A DNA stretch of 22,497 bases from an uncultured Dorea sp. (GCA_910584265.1 CAJTZE010000053.1:1-22497), one strand, 5' to 3'; positions 1 through 8,519 are shown, counted from the stretch's first letter. The notes: generated by a model from the letters alone, not told the origin. Translations and numbers: made by a program.

Positions 1-67
1 TAGGTGTGTGCGGCCGCTAAGCCAGAGGCGTGGGAAAGTCCCCGTCCCGGTTACAATGACAATATCA

Positions 68-2530
68 CTATTCGCTGAAGCGTATCCGTTCAATCAGGGA
101 TTCTTTCTTCACAGAATGTACAAGCAGCGCTGTCAAAATCAATTGTACCAGAATCATAACCGCAATCATAATGCTCACGGCTGCCGCCGGAAAATGGTAT
201 CTGGTTATACTGAACATATGGTTCTGCTTTGCCCATAGATACACAGCATATCCCAAAAGGCTGCCGCCGGCGACGGAGATAAAAAGTGTGCCGAGGATAT
301 AGAACAGTCCCTCCAGCCGGAGCATTTTTGACATCTGTACATTGGTCATCCCAATTGCCTGCATGATGCCCAGTTCTTTTTTCCTTATATGGATACTGTT
401 GATCATGGTATTGATCAGGTTCATAATACAGATGAAGCTTAGGATTCCCAAAAATGCAAAGCAGATATTCCGTAACACCTCCAAGGTTCTTTCCCAGTCG
501 TCGTATACTCTTTTCCACGTATCCAGTTCTAAGAGGTCTTCGGTTCCCATCAGCTCCCGCAGGCTGTTTTCCAAGGCTTCGTCATAGCTTTTGTCTGCAA
601 TAATATGGAAATATCCAGTGCAGTTTTTATTGGTAAGCCGGTCTGCGGCATCCTTTGACGTGAGCAGGAAATTGAGACCGGTTAATCCAAAGGGATAGTC
701 GCCGATGGCTATGATTTTCAGAGTGCGGGAAAGCTCTTGTTCTCCGTCCTGAACTTGAATCTGGATGGTATCGCCCACCTTTAGATCAGGATACCATCGG
801 AGCATGGCCTGATGAAGAATGATGTTATCTCCGCTTACCAGCTCCTCCCAGGAGGCGTCCCCTTCCATAATCCCTTTTTTCAGCTCTGGGAAACAGCTTT
901 TTGGAAGCCCCAGAAGGCTGTCCACGCCTGTCTGTTCCACGTTTTCTAAATCTGTATTTATATTTAAGAGGGTAGATTCAACGACCTGTTCTACACCGTC
1001 CAGCTCATCAATCTGCTCTTTTAATTCCTCAGACAGAGGATTATCCTGGATCAGGCGCGTCCATTCCCGTTCCGGGTGTTCCCGGTTTCCGCTTTCGTCA
1101 TTAAGGGATAATTGATATTGGCCGTAAATATCACTGTCAGCGCTTTCCTTTGGATCTGCACAGGACAGCACCGTAGCCGCGGTAATCACCAATATTCCGG
1201 TAATACTCATGGAAAGGATGGTAATGAGGCTTCTTTTTTTATTTCCGGTCAGATTGGTTCTGGCAAGCCGCCCGATGGACAGCTCTGTCTGGCCTTTCCG
1301 GTCAGACTGTTTTACGGATGTACTCTGATAACGCATAGCTTCTACGGCGGATATGTTCTGCGCCCTGCGCATAGGCAGGAACAGAGACAGGTATACCGTT
1401 AGGAAGGTTATTACAATTGCGAGCAGGTAAAACTGCCATTTATACAGGGCAATTTCATGACTTCCGATAATATCGCAGTAAAGCCGGGCAGAGAGGGGAT
1501 CCTGCGACGGTTCCACAAGAATCAGTATTGGTTTGATTAATAAGGTAGATACCGCCAGTCCCAATGGAATGGCAATGCATGCCGTACACAAGCCTTCTCT
1601 CAGCACGATCTGCCGGATCTGCCGTTTTGTGGCGCCGACAGCCGTGAGACAGCCGAATTCCTGTACCCGCTGTGCCATAGATACATAATAAATACTGTAA
1701 ATGGTAATGGTTCCCGCCGCAATAATGACCAGAATAATGATTACAATTGCCATAAACAGGGACGAATCCACATAATTCGCCAGAAGATAGTCCATATTGA
1801 TGTTGGTATCTGTTTCCGGGATATCAAAGCTCTTTCCTATTGCAAGGATTATTTCCTCCGCTGTATTCAGGTTGATATCGGGCTGGACGGTATCTGCAAT
1901 GCGGAACAGGAACCGGTATTCACGAGCGGCTTCCGGGATTTCCCGGTTTAGAAATGCTTCGGAAACCAGCGCCATATACGTATGACTTGTTAAATTGGCT
2001 TCATTGTCCGGCAGAAATCCGCAGATTGTAAATTCCCTGTCAGCTGCAAAATCTACGCCGTCCGGCAGATATTTCTGGAAAGGCAGAGTAATCCGGGTGC
2101 CGATGCCGCCGGAAATACCGAATTCCTTCAGCATTCCTTCCGAAATAACAAGCTCGTCAGCTTTCTCCGGAAATGTCCCTTCGGAAAGCTCCGCCCGGTA
2201 TAGCTTTTGTGCGGCAGAATCCATCCAGGTTACGGTAATATCAGCATCGTCGTGATAAAATGTGCCCGCGTCGCACCTCAAACCTCCGGTTTCAATGTCG
2301 TGATGAGCCATCAGTCCGGCGGCGGTATCGGCGTCCACAGAGCGGAACAGTGCGTGCCATGTAGGGTAGGTCTGATTAACCATGGCAAATTGGATATCTA
2401 CGCTGTCCATTCCGATAGAGGGTACGATAAAGAGGAGGATGGTGGTCAGGAAAATTGCGATTCCCGTCAGGATATTCTTGCTTTTGTGATATTTCATATT
2501 AGCAATTGCTGTTCTGGTAACCATTTTCAT
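68..2530 (-). CDS. ABC transporter permease, MacB/FtsX family
   Basis: This is an 820-residue membrane subunit of an ABC exporter. About eight hydrophobic segments are visible: one near residues 18-42, a group of three near 255-385, one near 430-455, and three in the last 130 residues. Large extracytoplasmic regions follow the first and fifth helices, which is the duplicated FtsX arrangement of MacB-like exporters and not the ten-helix BceB plan. The start codon overlaps the stop of the upstream ATPase by four bases (ATGA), so the two are translationally coupled and should form one transporter. A second in-frame ATG lies two codons later. Substrates of this family include peptides, antibiotics and lipoproteins; the substrate here cannot be told. 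No convincing terminator is visible in the 67 bases left after its stop. Confidence 0.93.
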   Translation of the reverse strand: MKMVTRTAIANMKYHKSKNILTGIAIFLTTILLFIVPSIGMDSVDIQFAMVNQTYPTWHALFRSVDADTAAGLMAHHDIETGGLRCDAGTFYHDDADITVTWMDSAAQKLYRAELSEGTFPEKADELVISEGMLKEFGISGGIGTRITLPFQKYLPDGVDFAADREFTICGFLPDNEANLTSHTYMALVSEAFLNREIPEAAREYRFLFRIADTVQPDINLNTAEEIILAIGKSFDIPETDTNINMDYLLANYVDSSLFMAIVIIILVIIAAGTITIYSIYYVSMAQRVQEFGCLTAVGATKRQIRQIVLREGLCTACIAIPLGLAVSTLLIKPILILVEPSQDPLSARLYCDIIGSHEIALYKWQFYLLAIVITFLTVYLSLFLPMRRAQNISAVEAMRYQSTSVKQSDRKGQTELSIGRLARTNLTGNKKRSLITILSMSITGILVITAATVLSCADPKESADSDIYGQYQLSLNDESGNREHPEREWTRLIQDNPLSEELKEQIDELDGVEQVVESTLLNINTDLENVEQTGVDSLLGLPKSCFPELKKGIMEGDASWEELVSGDNIILHQAMLRWYPDLKVGDTIQIQVQDGEQELSRTLKIIAIGDYPFGLTGLNFLLTSKDAADRLTNKNCTGYFHIIADKSYDEALENSLRELMGTEDLLELDTWKRVYDDWERTLEVLRNICFAFLGILSFICIMNLINTMINSIHIRKKELGIMQAIGMTNVQMSKMLRLEGLFYILGTLFISVAGGSLLGYAVYLWAKQNHMFSITRYHFPAAAVSIMIAVMILVQLILTALLVHSVKKESLIERIRFSE

Positions 2531-3201
2531 GAGCGGCTCACCACCTTACCGTCTTCGATTATGATCATGTAGTCCGCCATTTGGGCGATGCCCTCGTCGT
2601 GGGTAATCATGACCAGAGTCTGTCCGTAATCGGCCACACATTTTTTTAACAAGTTTACCACCTCAAGCTCTGACTGGGAATCCAGATTTCCGGTTGGCTC
2701 GTCGGCGCAGATGATTGCAGGATTTGCGGCAACTGCCCTTGCGATAGCCGTGCGCTGCTTCTGTCCGCCGGATAAGGTTCCGGGCATTGCCCGCCTTTTA
2801 TCCTGCAGCCCAAGCTGCACAAGCAGCTTCTCGATGTCCTCCTGCCGTACCTTCCTGCCGTCTAAGCCCAGCGGCAGGACAATGTTTTCCCATACGTTTA
2901 AGGAGGGGATTAAATTAAAATCCTGAAAGATAAAACCAATCTTCTTTCTGCGGAACTGGGCGAGACGGTTATCCTTCAGGGCAAATATGTCCTTTCCGCC
3001 GATGAATACTTTGCCGGAATCTGGTCTGTCCAGTCCGCCGATCATATGAAGAAGGGTGGATTTGCCGGAGCCGGAACGACCGACGATTGCCGTGAATTTT
3101 CCATGTTCTATATTCAGGCTGGTGTGGTCAACTGCCTTCACCAGATTTTCCCCTGAGCCGTAATATTTTACTAGGTCTTGTACCTCAACGATCACACTCA
3201 T
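2527..3201 (-). CDS. ABC transporter ATP-binding protein, MacB/LolD type
   Basis: This is a 224-residue cytoplasmic ATPase that powers the permease encoded just downstream. All nucleotide-binding motifs are present: Walker A GRSGSGKST at 41-49, Q-loop Q93, signature LSGGQ at 143-147, Walker B with the DEPTGNLD run starting at D167, and switch histidine H201. Length and the DEPTGNLDS motif fit the MacB/LolD/FtsE group. The start is supported by a perfect AGGAGG eight bases upstream (minus strand, 3214-3209). The gene is transcribed divergently from the FAD-Rieske oxidoreductase. An extended -10 element lies close upstream, and a CTTACA/TGTAAG inverted repeat that may be a response-regulator site lies further up. 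Confidence 0.96.
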   Translation of the reverse strand: MSVIVEVQDLVKYYGSGENLVKAVDHTSLNIEHGKFTAIVGRSGSGKSTLLHMIGGLDRPDSGKVFIGGKDIFALKDNRLAQFRRKKIGFIFQDFNLIPSLNVWENIVLPLGLDGRKVRQEDIEKLLVQLGLQDKRRAMPGTLSGGQKQRTAIARAVAANPAIICADEPTGNLDSQSELEVVNLLKKCVADYGQTLVMITHDEGIAQMADYMIIIEDGKVVSRS

Positions 3202-3224
3202 ATTCAGTTCCTCCTGTATCTTAA

Positions 3225-3233
3225 ATTATAACA
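3225..3233 (-). promoter_or_regulatory. Extended -10 promoter element for the MacB-type ABC operon
   Basis: Read on the minus strand this is TGTTATAAT, a TGN plus perfect TATAAT extended -10. It sits about 20 bases before the start codon and just upstream of the AGGAGG, so the leader would be very short. The -35 region (near 3253-3248, AAATAC) is poor, as is usual for extended -10 promoters. The location is inferred from motif match only. Confidence 0.45.
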
Positions 3234-3290
3234 GATATACTGCTGTGGTATTTCTATATGTTCAGAATAACAGATCATAATTACAAAAGG

Positions 3291-3318
3291 CTTACAAAAA
3301 GTATAACAAAAATGTAAG
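3291..3318. promoter_or_regulatory. CTTACA/TGTAAG inverted repeat, possible response-regulator operator
   Basis: CTTACA at 3291-3296 and TGTAAG at 3313-3318 form a perfect six-base inverted repeat with a 16-base AT-rich spacer in the divergent region between the ABC operon and the FAD-Rieske gene. On the minus strand the outer end reads CTTACATTTT, identical to ten bases (8441-8450) in front of the BceA-like ATPase and in the same orientation relative to the gene. This suggests a common regulator, most likely the OmpR-type protein encoded at 6717-7385, but that link is inference. Confidence 0.35.
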
Positions 3319-3408
3319 GGATTTAAATATGAGAAATGAGGGTATAGAAAGGGCATACAATTTTTATTTACGGTCATACTAGAAAAAATACGGTTAGGAG
3401 AGATTGGT

Positions 3409-4719
3409 ATGTCGAATTCAGTTTGGATGGATGGCCAGAAGCTTCCAAAATTCGGGAAGCTGACTGGCAGTGTGAAAACAGATGTGTTGGTTATCGGGGG
3501 AGGCTTATGCGGAATACTGTGCACCTATTTTCTGCGGAAAGCAGGGGTGGATTGTGTGCTGGCCGAGGCAGAGAACATCGGAAGCGGCATGACCTGTAAT
3601 ACTACGGCTAAGCTTACATCCCAGCATGGGCTGATCTATGATAAGCTTATGAAATCCCGGAGAAAAGAGATTGCCGCAGGATATCTCAAGGCTAATGAAT
3701 GTGCGCTGGCAGAATACCGGAGGCTGGCAGGCGAAATAGACTGTGATTTTGAAGAAAAAGACGCATTTGTATATTCCTGCTCTGACAGAGAGAAGATAGA
3801 GCGGGAGGTAAGGGCGGTCAATGACCTTGGATTTCCGGCGGATTTTATGGAGGAGCTGCCGCTTCCTTTTCCAGTGGAAGGGGCAGTCCGCTTTCCGAAT
3901 CAGGCGCAGTTTCATCCGCTGAAATTTCTGGCGGCCATTGCAGAGGGGCTTCCGGTGTATGAGCATACTATGATCCGTGAACTTGCGCCTCATAAAGCGG
4001 GCAGTGAACATGGAGAGATTACAGCGGATAAGATCATAGTAACAAGTCATTTTCCTTTCTTAAATAAGCATGGAAGTTATTTTTTGAAGCTGTATCAGCA
4101 CCGATCGTATGTTATTGCCCTGTGTGGAGCGCCGGACGTCCATGGAATGTATGTGGACGAGGCGCGGACTGGTTTATCCTTCCGGAATTATCAGAATTTC
4201 CTTCTGATTGGCGGAGGAAGCCACCGTACCGGAAAGAATGGAGGGAACTGGCAGGAGCTTAGGAGGTTTGCAGATCTTAATTATCCAGAGGCAGAGGAAG
4301 CCTATGCATGGGCGGCACAGGATTGTATGAGTCTGGACGGGATTCCTTATATCGGGCAGTATTCTGCCCGTACGCCGGATTTGTATGCGGCATCTGGATT
4401 TAATAAGTGGGGGATGACATCGGCAATGGTTTCCGCTATGCTGCTGCGGGATATGGTAACAGAAAAGAAGAATCCGTGGGAGGCAGTATTTTCACCCAGC
4501 CGGAGTATGTTAAAGCCGCAGCTTCTATTGAATGGGGCGGAGGCGGCAGTAAATCTTCTTACGTTTACGGGAAAAAGGTGTCCTCACATGGGATGTGCTC
4601 TGAAATGGAATCCCCATGAGCATACATGGGATTGCCCCTGCCATGGTTCCCGATTTGATGCGGGTGGCGGTTTGATTGATAATCCGGCTGTGGGAAATGC
4701 AAGGATTTCCTCAAAATAA
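3409..4719 (+). CDS. FAD-dependent oxidoreductase with C-terminal Rieske [2Fe-2S] domain
   Basis: This 436-residue protein joins a DAO/glycine-oxidase-like FAD domain to a Rieske iron-sulfur domain. The dinucleotide-binding motif VIGGGLCG lies near residues 28-35. The Rieske ligands are C391-x-H393 and C409-x2-H412 in CPHMGC and CPCHGSRF, with C396 and C411 placed for the usual stabilising disulfide. Members of this family (B. subtilis YhfW is one) have about 500 residues, so this copy is short, and its Rieske end stops soon after the LIDNPAV segment. The family's substrate is not established. An AGGAG at 3396-3400 lies eight bases before the chosen ATG. It is divergent from the ABC operon, and the LysR gene downstream has its own promoter. 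Confidence 0.92.
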   Translation: MSNSVWMDGQKLPKFGKLTGSVKTDVLVIGGGLCGILCTYFLRKAGVDCVLAEAENIGSGMTCNTTAKLTSQHGLIYDKLMKSRRKEIAAGYLKANECALAEYRRLAGEIDCDFEEKDAFVYSCSDREKIEREVRAVNDLGFPADFMEELPLPFPVEGAVRFPNQAQFHPLKFLAAIAEGLPVYEHTMIRELAPHKAGSEHGEITADKIIVTSHFPFLNKHGSYFLKLYQHRSYVIALCGAPDVHGMYVDEARTGLSFRNYQNFLLIGGGSHRTGKNGGNWQELRRFADLNYPEAEEAYAWAAQDCMSLDGIPYIGQYSARTPDLYAASGFNKWGMTSAMVSAMLLRDMVTEKKNPWEAVFSPSRSMLKPQLLLNGAEAAVNLLTFTGKRCPHMGCALKWNPHEHTWDCPCHGSRFDAGGGLIDNPAVGNARISSK

Positions 4720-4722
4720 TAT

Positions 4723-4751
4723 TTCACAGAGGCGTGATTGTAGAGTATAAT
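4723..4751 (+). promoter_or_regulatory. Sigma-A-type promoter of the LysR gene
   Basis: TTCACA (4723-4728) and a perfect TATAAT (4746-4751) are separated by 17 bases, between the stop of the FAD-Rieske gene and the LysR start at 4789. This is one mismatch from the consensus hexamers. It means the LysR gene can be expressed independently of the oxidoreductase. No terminator is visible between the two genes, so some read-through is possible. Confidence 0.65.
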
Positions 4752-4788
4752 GGTGAGATGGAAGTTAAAGAAAGGGATTTAGTAATAA

Positions 4789-5742
4789 ATGATTAATCAC
4801 TTGAATCTGACCTATTTTATTACTGCGGCCAGAGAGCTGAATTTTACGCGGGCGGCGGAGAAGCTCTATATCAGCCAGCAGGCGCTCAGCAATCATATTG
4901 CTTCTCTGGAGAAGGAGGCCGGGCTGACGCTGATTGAGCGGAAAGCGCCTATGAAGCTGACTCTTGGCGGGGAGATTTTCTATAAATATGCGCTGCAGAT
5001 GGAGGAAAGCTATCATGCAATGATGCAGGAGCTTTCCGATGTGAAGGATGAGAAGCGGGGGAAGTTTGCGGTAGGGATTTCCCATACCAGAGGACGGCTG
5101 ATCCTGCCGAAGGTGCTTCCGGCCCTGATGGAGGCCTATCCGCTGGTTGAGGTAAGTGTGCTGGAGGGAAATACCAGAGAGCTTGCAGAAGCGCTTCTAA
5201 ACGGTGATGTGGATATGACGGTGGGTCCCTGTCCCCAGGAGCATCCGGATATAAATTATATCCGGCTTCTCACTGAGGATATCGTGCTGGCGGTGTCAGA
5301 GGAGCTTTTCGCGCGGTATGGCGGCAAAGAACAGGACAAGATGAAGAAGGAATTGTCAGAGACCGGGAGGATTACCAGTCTCAGGGAGATCCCATTTCTG
5401 CTGAATAAGAAGGGAAATATATCCAGAGAGATTGCGGATGCGATATTTGAGGAAGAAGGAATGAAACCCCACACTCTGATCGAGACGGAGAATATAGAAA
5501 CTCTGGGAGAGATGTGCGGCGGCGGAATCGGGGCGGCATTTTATCCGACCTCGCTTCTACAGGAATTTATGACAGAGGACAGTGCAGGCGGGCTGAAATT
5601 TTTTAAGCTTGCTTATCCCTGCACTCATATGAATCTTTCCATTGCATATCCGAGGAACCATTATCTTACATCGGCCATGCGGGAGATGATCCGGATCATG
5701 CGGGATGTGATCGTGCCGTCAGGAGAAATTGTCCCACAATAA
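4789..5742 (+). CDS. LysR-family transcriptional regulator
   Basis: This is a 317-residue DNA-binding regulator. The N-terminal winged helix-turn-helix occupies about residues 1-60, with the typical run FTRAAEKLYISQQALSNHI followed by LEKEAGLTLIER. The remainder, from about residue 90, is the periplasmic-binding-protein-like effector domain. LysR proteins usually act as tetramers and often control a neighbouring gene. Candidates here are the upstream FAD-Rieske oxidoreductase, in the same orientation, or the YitT gene that follows. The effector cannot be predicted. The ribosome site is only moderate (AGGGA at 4773-4777, eleven bases from the ATG). A near-consensus promoter lies in front. Confidence 0.95.
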   Translation: MINHLNLTYFITAARELNFTRAAEKLYISQQALSNHIASLEKEAGLTLIERKAPMKLTLGGEIFYKYALQMEESYHAMMQELSDVKDEKRGKFAVGISHTRGRLILPKVLPALMEAYPLVEVSVLEGNTRELAEALLNGDVDMTVGPCPQEHPDINYIRLLTEDIVLAVSEELFARYGGKEQDKMKKELSETGRITSLREIPFLLNKKGNISREIADAIFEEEGMKPHTLIETENIETLGEMCGGGIGAAFYPTSLLQEFMTEDSAGGLKFFKLAYPCTHMNLSIAYPRNHYLTSAMREMIRIMRDVIVPSGEIVPQ

Positions 5743-5787
5743 AAAGGTTGTGGAACTAACCAGAAGAAAACTGTTTCACATTGTACC

Positions 5788-5821
5788 CAAGGTGTATTAC
5801 CTTGATAGTAGATACTACTAT
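5788..5821. promoter_or_regulatory. Two tandem inverted repeats upstream of the YitT gene
   Basis: Two perfect dyads sit side by side. CAAGGT (5788-5793) and ACCTTG (5799-5804) have a five-base centre; ATAGTAG (5805-5811) and CTACTAT (5815-5821) have a three-base centre. They occupy the short gap before the preferred YitT start at 5846, where a promoter is expected (a weak TTGTAC-N17-GATAGT can be drawn at 5781-5809). Short AT-rich dyads of this kind are typical operators for PadR- or GntR-type repressors. No such gene is in the window, so the factor is unknown. Confidence 0.5.
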
Positions 5822-5845
5822 AGCAAATATGGAGACGGGGCAGAG

Positions 5846-6706
5846 ATGAAACAGAGAATTACAAAAGCAGGCATCGTAGATTACGGCATTATTACACTTG
5901 CAGTGATTTTGATGGATCTTGGAATCTACTTATTCAAGTTTCCCAATCATTTTTCCTTTGGAGGGGTATCCGGTCTGGCGGTTGTCTTGCACCAGATGCT
6001 TGGATTTTCCGCGTCCCAGATTAATCTGGTTATCAATACAGCGCTGCTTATCTTTGGATTTGCTGTATTAGGCAGGGGATTTGGAATCCGGACTGCTTAT
6101 GTGACAATTCTTTCATCTCTGGTTTTGGATGTGATGGAAAAGACTATGCCTATTTCGGCGCCGCTTACGAATCAGCCGGTGCTGGAGCTGGTTTATGCGA
6201 TTGCCCTTCCGGCGGCCGCATCAGGGATATTGTTTCATGCTGATGCGTCAGGCGGTGGGACCGATATTATTGCAATGGTATTGAAAAAATATACTACCAT
6301 AGACATTGGAACGGCTTTGCTGCTTACGGATGCGGCAATTGTCTGCTTGTCATTCGCAGCCTTTGATGTCCGGACTGGACTGTTTTCTGTGTGCGGGCTG
6401 GCGGCCAAGTCTATTTTCGTGGACAGGACCATGGAGCGGATGAGGCTGTGTAAGTATTTTACGATCATCTGCAGCAATCCGGAGCCGATCTGTGATTTTA
6501 TCCGGGATGTACTGAAACGGAGCGCGACTCTCTATAACGCGCAGGGAGGCTATACACATGAGAATAAAACGGTAATCCTGTGTGCCCTGCATCCGAAGGA
6601 GGCAGTCCTTCTGCAGAGGTATATCCGCAGGGAGGAAGCCGGGGCATTTATCATGGTCACAAAGAGCAGTGAGACCATTGGGAAAGGGTTCCGGGTGAGC
6701 GTATAG
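5846..6706 (+). CDS. YitT family membrane protein (YitT_membrane plus DUF2179)
   Basis: This is a 286-residue integral membrane protein from the chosen ATG. About five to six hydrophobic segments fill the first two thirds, with the family-typical GGVSGLAV near residue 37 and GGGTDIIAMVLKKY in the middle. The last 70 residues form the soluble DUF2179 domain. The biochemical function of YitT proteins is not established. An upstream TTG at 5729 keeps the frame open, but it would overlap the LysR end and translate straight through two inverted repeats, so ATG 5846 is preferred even though its ribosome site is weak. Its stop codon overlaps the AGGAG of the response-regulator gene. The two are therefore probably cotranscribed and coupled, which ties this protein to the peptide-sensing module. 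Confidence 0.88.
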   Translation: MKQRITKAGIVDYGIITLAVILMDLGIYLFKFPNHFSFGGVSGLAVVLHQMLGFSASQINLVINTALLIFGFAVLGRGFGIRTAYVTILSSLVLDVMEKTMPISAPLTNQPVLELVYAIALPAAASGILFHADASGGGTDIIAMVLKKYTTIDIGTALLLTDAAIVCLSFAAFDVRTGLFSVCGLAAKSIFVDRTMERMRLCKYFTIICSNPEPICDFIRDVLKRSATLYNAQGGYTHENKTVILCALHPKEAVLLQRYIRREEAGAFIMVTKSSETIGKGFRVSV

Positions 6707-6716
6707 GAGAAAAGGA

Positions 6717-7385
6717 ATGCACATATTTGTAGTAGAGGATGAACCGGTTATCCGGAGAGAGCTGAAAATATTATTAGAGAATGCCATGTATCAGGTAACC
6801 GCGCCTGAGACCTTTGATGCGGTTTCCCGGAAGATCCAGGAGGCCCGGCCGGATCTGGTGCTTCTGGATGTGAATCTTCCGGGAGTATCCGGCTTTGATG
6901 TATGTACCCAGCTCCGCATGGAGATGGAGGTGCCGGTGATATTCCTCACCAGCAGGACAGATGCGATGGATGAGCTGACGGGAATCCTAAAGGGCGGGGA
7001 TGATTATATTACGAAGCCCTATCAGGCTCCCCTGCTTCTTGCAAGGATCGGCGCGGTGCTGAAACGGACGGCAGGTGCGAAGGACAAGGAAGCCGTCAGG
7101 CTGCTCCATAAGGGAGCAGTGCTTGATATTTCCAGCTGTAGTTTATCCTTTCAGGGACAGAATATAGAGCTTACAAAGAATGAGATGAAGCTTCTTCATC
7201 TCTTATTCTTGCGTGCCGGAGAGTTTGTTGCAAGAATGGATCTGATTGAATATCTGTGGGAAAATCAGATTTTTATAGATGATAATACGCTGAGTGTGCA
7301 TGTGGCCAGGATCCGTGAAAAGATGAAGGACATAGGCATTCAGGATTTTATTGAGACAAAGAGAGGGATGGGGTACCGGGTATGA
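6717..7385 (+). CDS. OmpR/BceR-type two-component response regulator
   Basis: This 222-residue regulator has an N-terminal receiver domain and a C-terminal winged-helix DNA-binding domain. The acidic pocket E7/D8, the phospho-acceptor D51 (in LLDVNLPG), T78 and K100 are all in place. The C-terminal part ends in the family-typical TKRGMGYRV. AGGAG at 6705-6709 overlaps the stop of the YitT gene, and the end overlaps the start of the kinase gene by four bases (ATGA). In the BceRS family the regulator activates the adjacent ABC transporter when its target peptide antibiotic is present. A candidate operator lies at 8436-8461, ahead of the ATPase gene. Assignment to the Bce subgroup rests mainly on the partner genes. 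Confidence 0.95.
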   Translation: MHIFVVEDEPVIRRELKILLENAMYQVTAPETFDAVSRKIQEARPDLVLLDVNLPGVSGFDVCTQLRMEMEVPVIFLTSRTDAMDELTGILKGGDDYITKPYQAPLLLARIGAVLKRTAGAKDKEAVRLLHKGAVLDISSCSLSFQGQNIELTKNEMKLLHLLFLRAGEFVARMDLIEYLWENQIFIDDNTLSVHVARIREKMKDIGIQDFIETKRGMGYRV

Positions 7386-8422
7386 CGGTAAGAAGCTTTT
7401 TGAAGGACAGATGCCTGCTTCTGATCCTGCATGGGGTATGTATGTGCCTGCTGGCTGTTTTTTTGAGGCTGACAGGCTATGGTACGGCGAATATCGGTCT
7501 TGTCCTGATATTCTGGGCGCTGATACTCGCCGCATGGATGGGAACAGCTTATATACAGAGACGGTCCTATTTCCGGGAGGCAGAGCAGATATTGGAAAGG
7601 ATTGATAAGAGGTATCTCTTAGGAGAGCTTCTGCCGGATTCCTTCCGGCTGGAGGATAAATTGTACCGGGAAATGATCTGCCGTTCTAACAAATCAGTTA
7701 TCGAGAGAATACGCCGGGTTGAGGAGGAACAGAAGGAATATAAGGAATATATTGAGAGCTGGGTCCACGAGGTGAAGGCTCCGATTACCGGCATTGCGCT
7801 GGTCTGTGAGAATGGACGGAGAAAAGCAGATACAGAGAGGACAGCTGTGGATGTGAGAGAAGCCTTTGGTACGGTGAGCCTTGAGAACCAAAGGCTGGAA
7901 AATTATGTGGATATGGTTCTGTATTATGCCAGATCGGAGGAGGTATACAAAGATTACCTGATACAGGAAACAAAGCTTTGGGAGGTTGTTTATGAGGTAT
8001 TGGAGAAGAACCGTCTGCTGATGATCCAGAATCAGGTAAGGGTAGAGGCGGCGGCAGAGGAGCTGGTGTATACGGACCGGAAATGGATTGCATTTATTTT
8101 GAATCAGATGCTGCTTAACAGTGTAAAATACCGCAGTGAGCAGCCGGTATTTTATATATATACGGAACGGGGGAAGAACGGAGTTGTTCTGGTGCTGGAG
8201 GATAACGGAGCGGGGATCCGTCAGGAGGAGATTCCGCGGATTTTTGAGAAAGGATTTACCGGAAGCAACGGGCGGAGCCATGAGCGGTCTACCGGGATGG
8301 GACTGTATTTGTGCCGGAAGCTGTGCGGCAGACTTGGAATCGGCATCCGGGCAGAGTCGGAATATGGAAAAGGAACGAAGATGTTTCTGGAGTTTCCGAT
8401 CAGTAATTATATAAGCAGATGA
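7382..8422 (+). CDS. BceS-like intramembrane-sensing histidine kinase
   Basis: This is a 346-residue sensor kinase. Two transmembrane helices (about 11-31 and 37-57) are joined by only a few extracytoplasmic residues, so it has no room for an external sensor domain. The H-box is SWVHEVKAPI with H129; the N-box asparagine is N246; DNGAGI (274-279) and TGMGLYL form the ATP lid. The WVHEVKAP H-box and the two-helix plan are characteristic of BceS-type kinases, which respond to the activity state of their partner transporter and not to the drug directly. It overlaps the response-regulator gene by four bases. Downstream lies a 169-base gap with a likely operator, then the BceA/BceB-like genes. Confidence 0.94.
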   Translation: MTVRSFLKDRCLLLILHGVCMCLLAVFLRLTGYGTANIGLVLIFWALILAAWMGTAYIQRRSYFREAEQILERIDKRYLLGELLPDSFRLEDKLYREMICRSNKSVIERIRRVEEEQKEYKEYIESWVHEVKAPITGIALVCENGRRKADTERTAVDVREAFGTVSLENQRLENYVDMVLYYARSEEVYKDYLIQETKLWEVVYEVLEKNRLLMIQNQVRVEAAAEELVYTDRKWIAFILNQMLLNSVKYRSEQPVFYIYTERGKNGVVLVLEDNGAGIRQEEIPRIFEKGFTGSNGRSHERSTGMGLYLCRKLCGRLGIGIRAESEYGKGTKMFLEFPISNYISR

Positions 8423-8435
8423 GACAGAGATTGGG

Positions 8436-8461
8436 GTTATCTTACATTTTCTTAAGATAAC
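8436..8461. promoter_or_regulatory. Likely response-regulator operator ahead of the BceA-like gene
   Basis: GTTATCTTA (8436-8444) and TAAGATAAC (8453-8461) are a perfect nine-base inverted repeat with an eight-base centre. The same stretch also contains CTTA at 8441 and 8451 and CTTC at 8461, a ten-base spacing typical of OmpR-family binding sites. No T-run follows, so a terminator is unlikely. A TATATA -10-like hexamer lies at 8475-8480, placing the dyad over or just upstream of the -35 region, as expected for an activator site. The BceR-like protein encoded just upstream is the obvious candidate to bind. Confidence 0.6.
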
Positions 8462-8519
8462 TTCAATCTATCTTTATATAAAGAATTGGATAAGTAAGGT
8501 AGAATTGTGGCGTAAGGAA

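Noticed and set aside
1..67. GC-rich stretch with an eight-base palindrome (10-17) and GGGGAC/GTCCCC words after the permease stop
   Set aside because: No stem followed by a T-run can be drawn for the minus-strand operon, and the piece is too short to call a repeat or terminator.
5729..5845. Upstream TTG start that would lengthen YitT by 39 residues
   Set aside because: It overlaps the LysR end, reads through two perfect dyads, and the added residues are not like YitT; ATG 5846 begins at the usual place.
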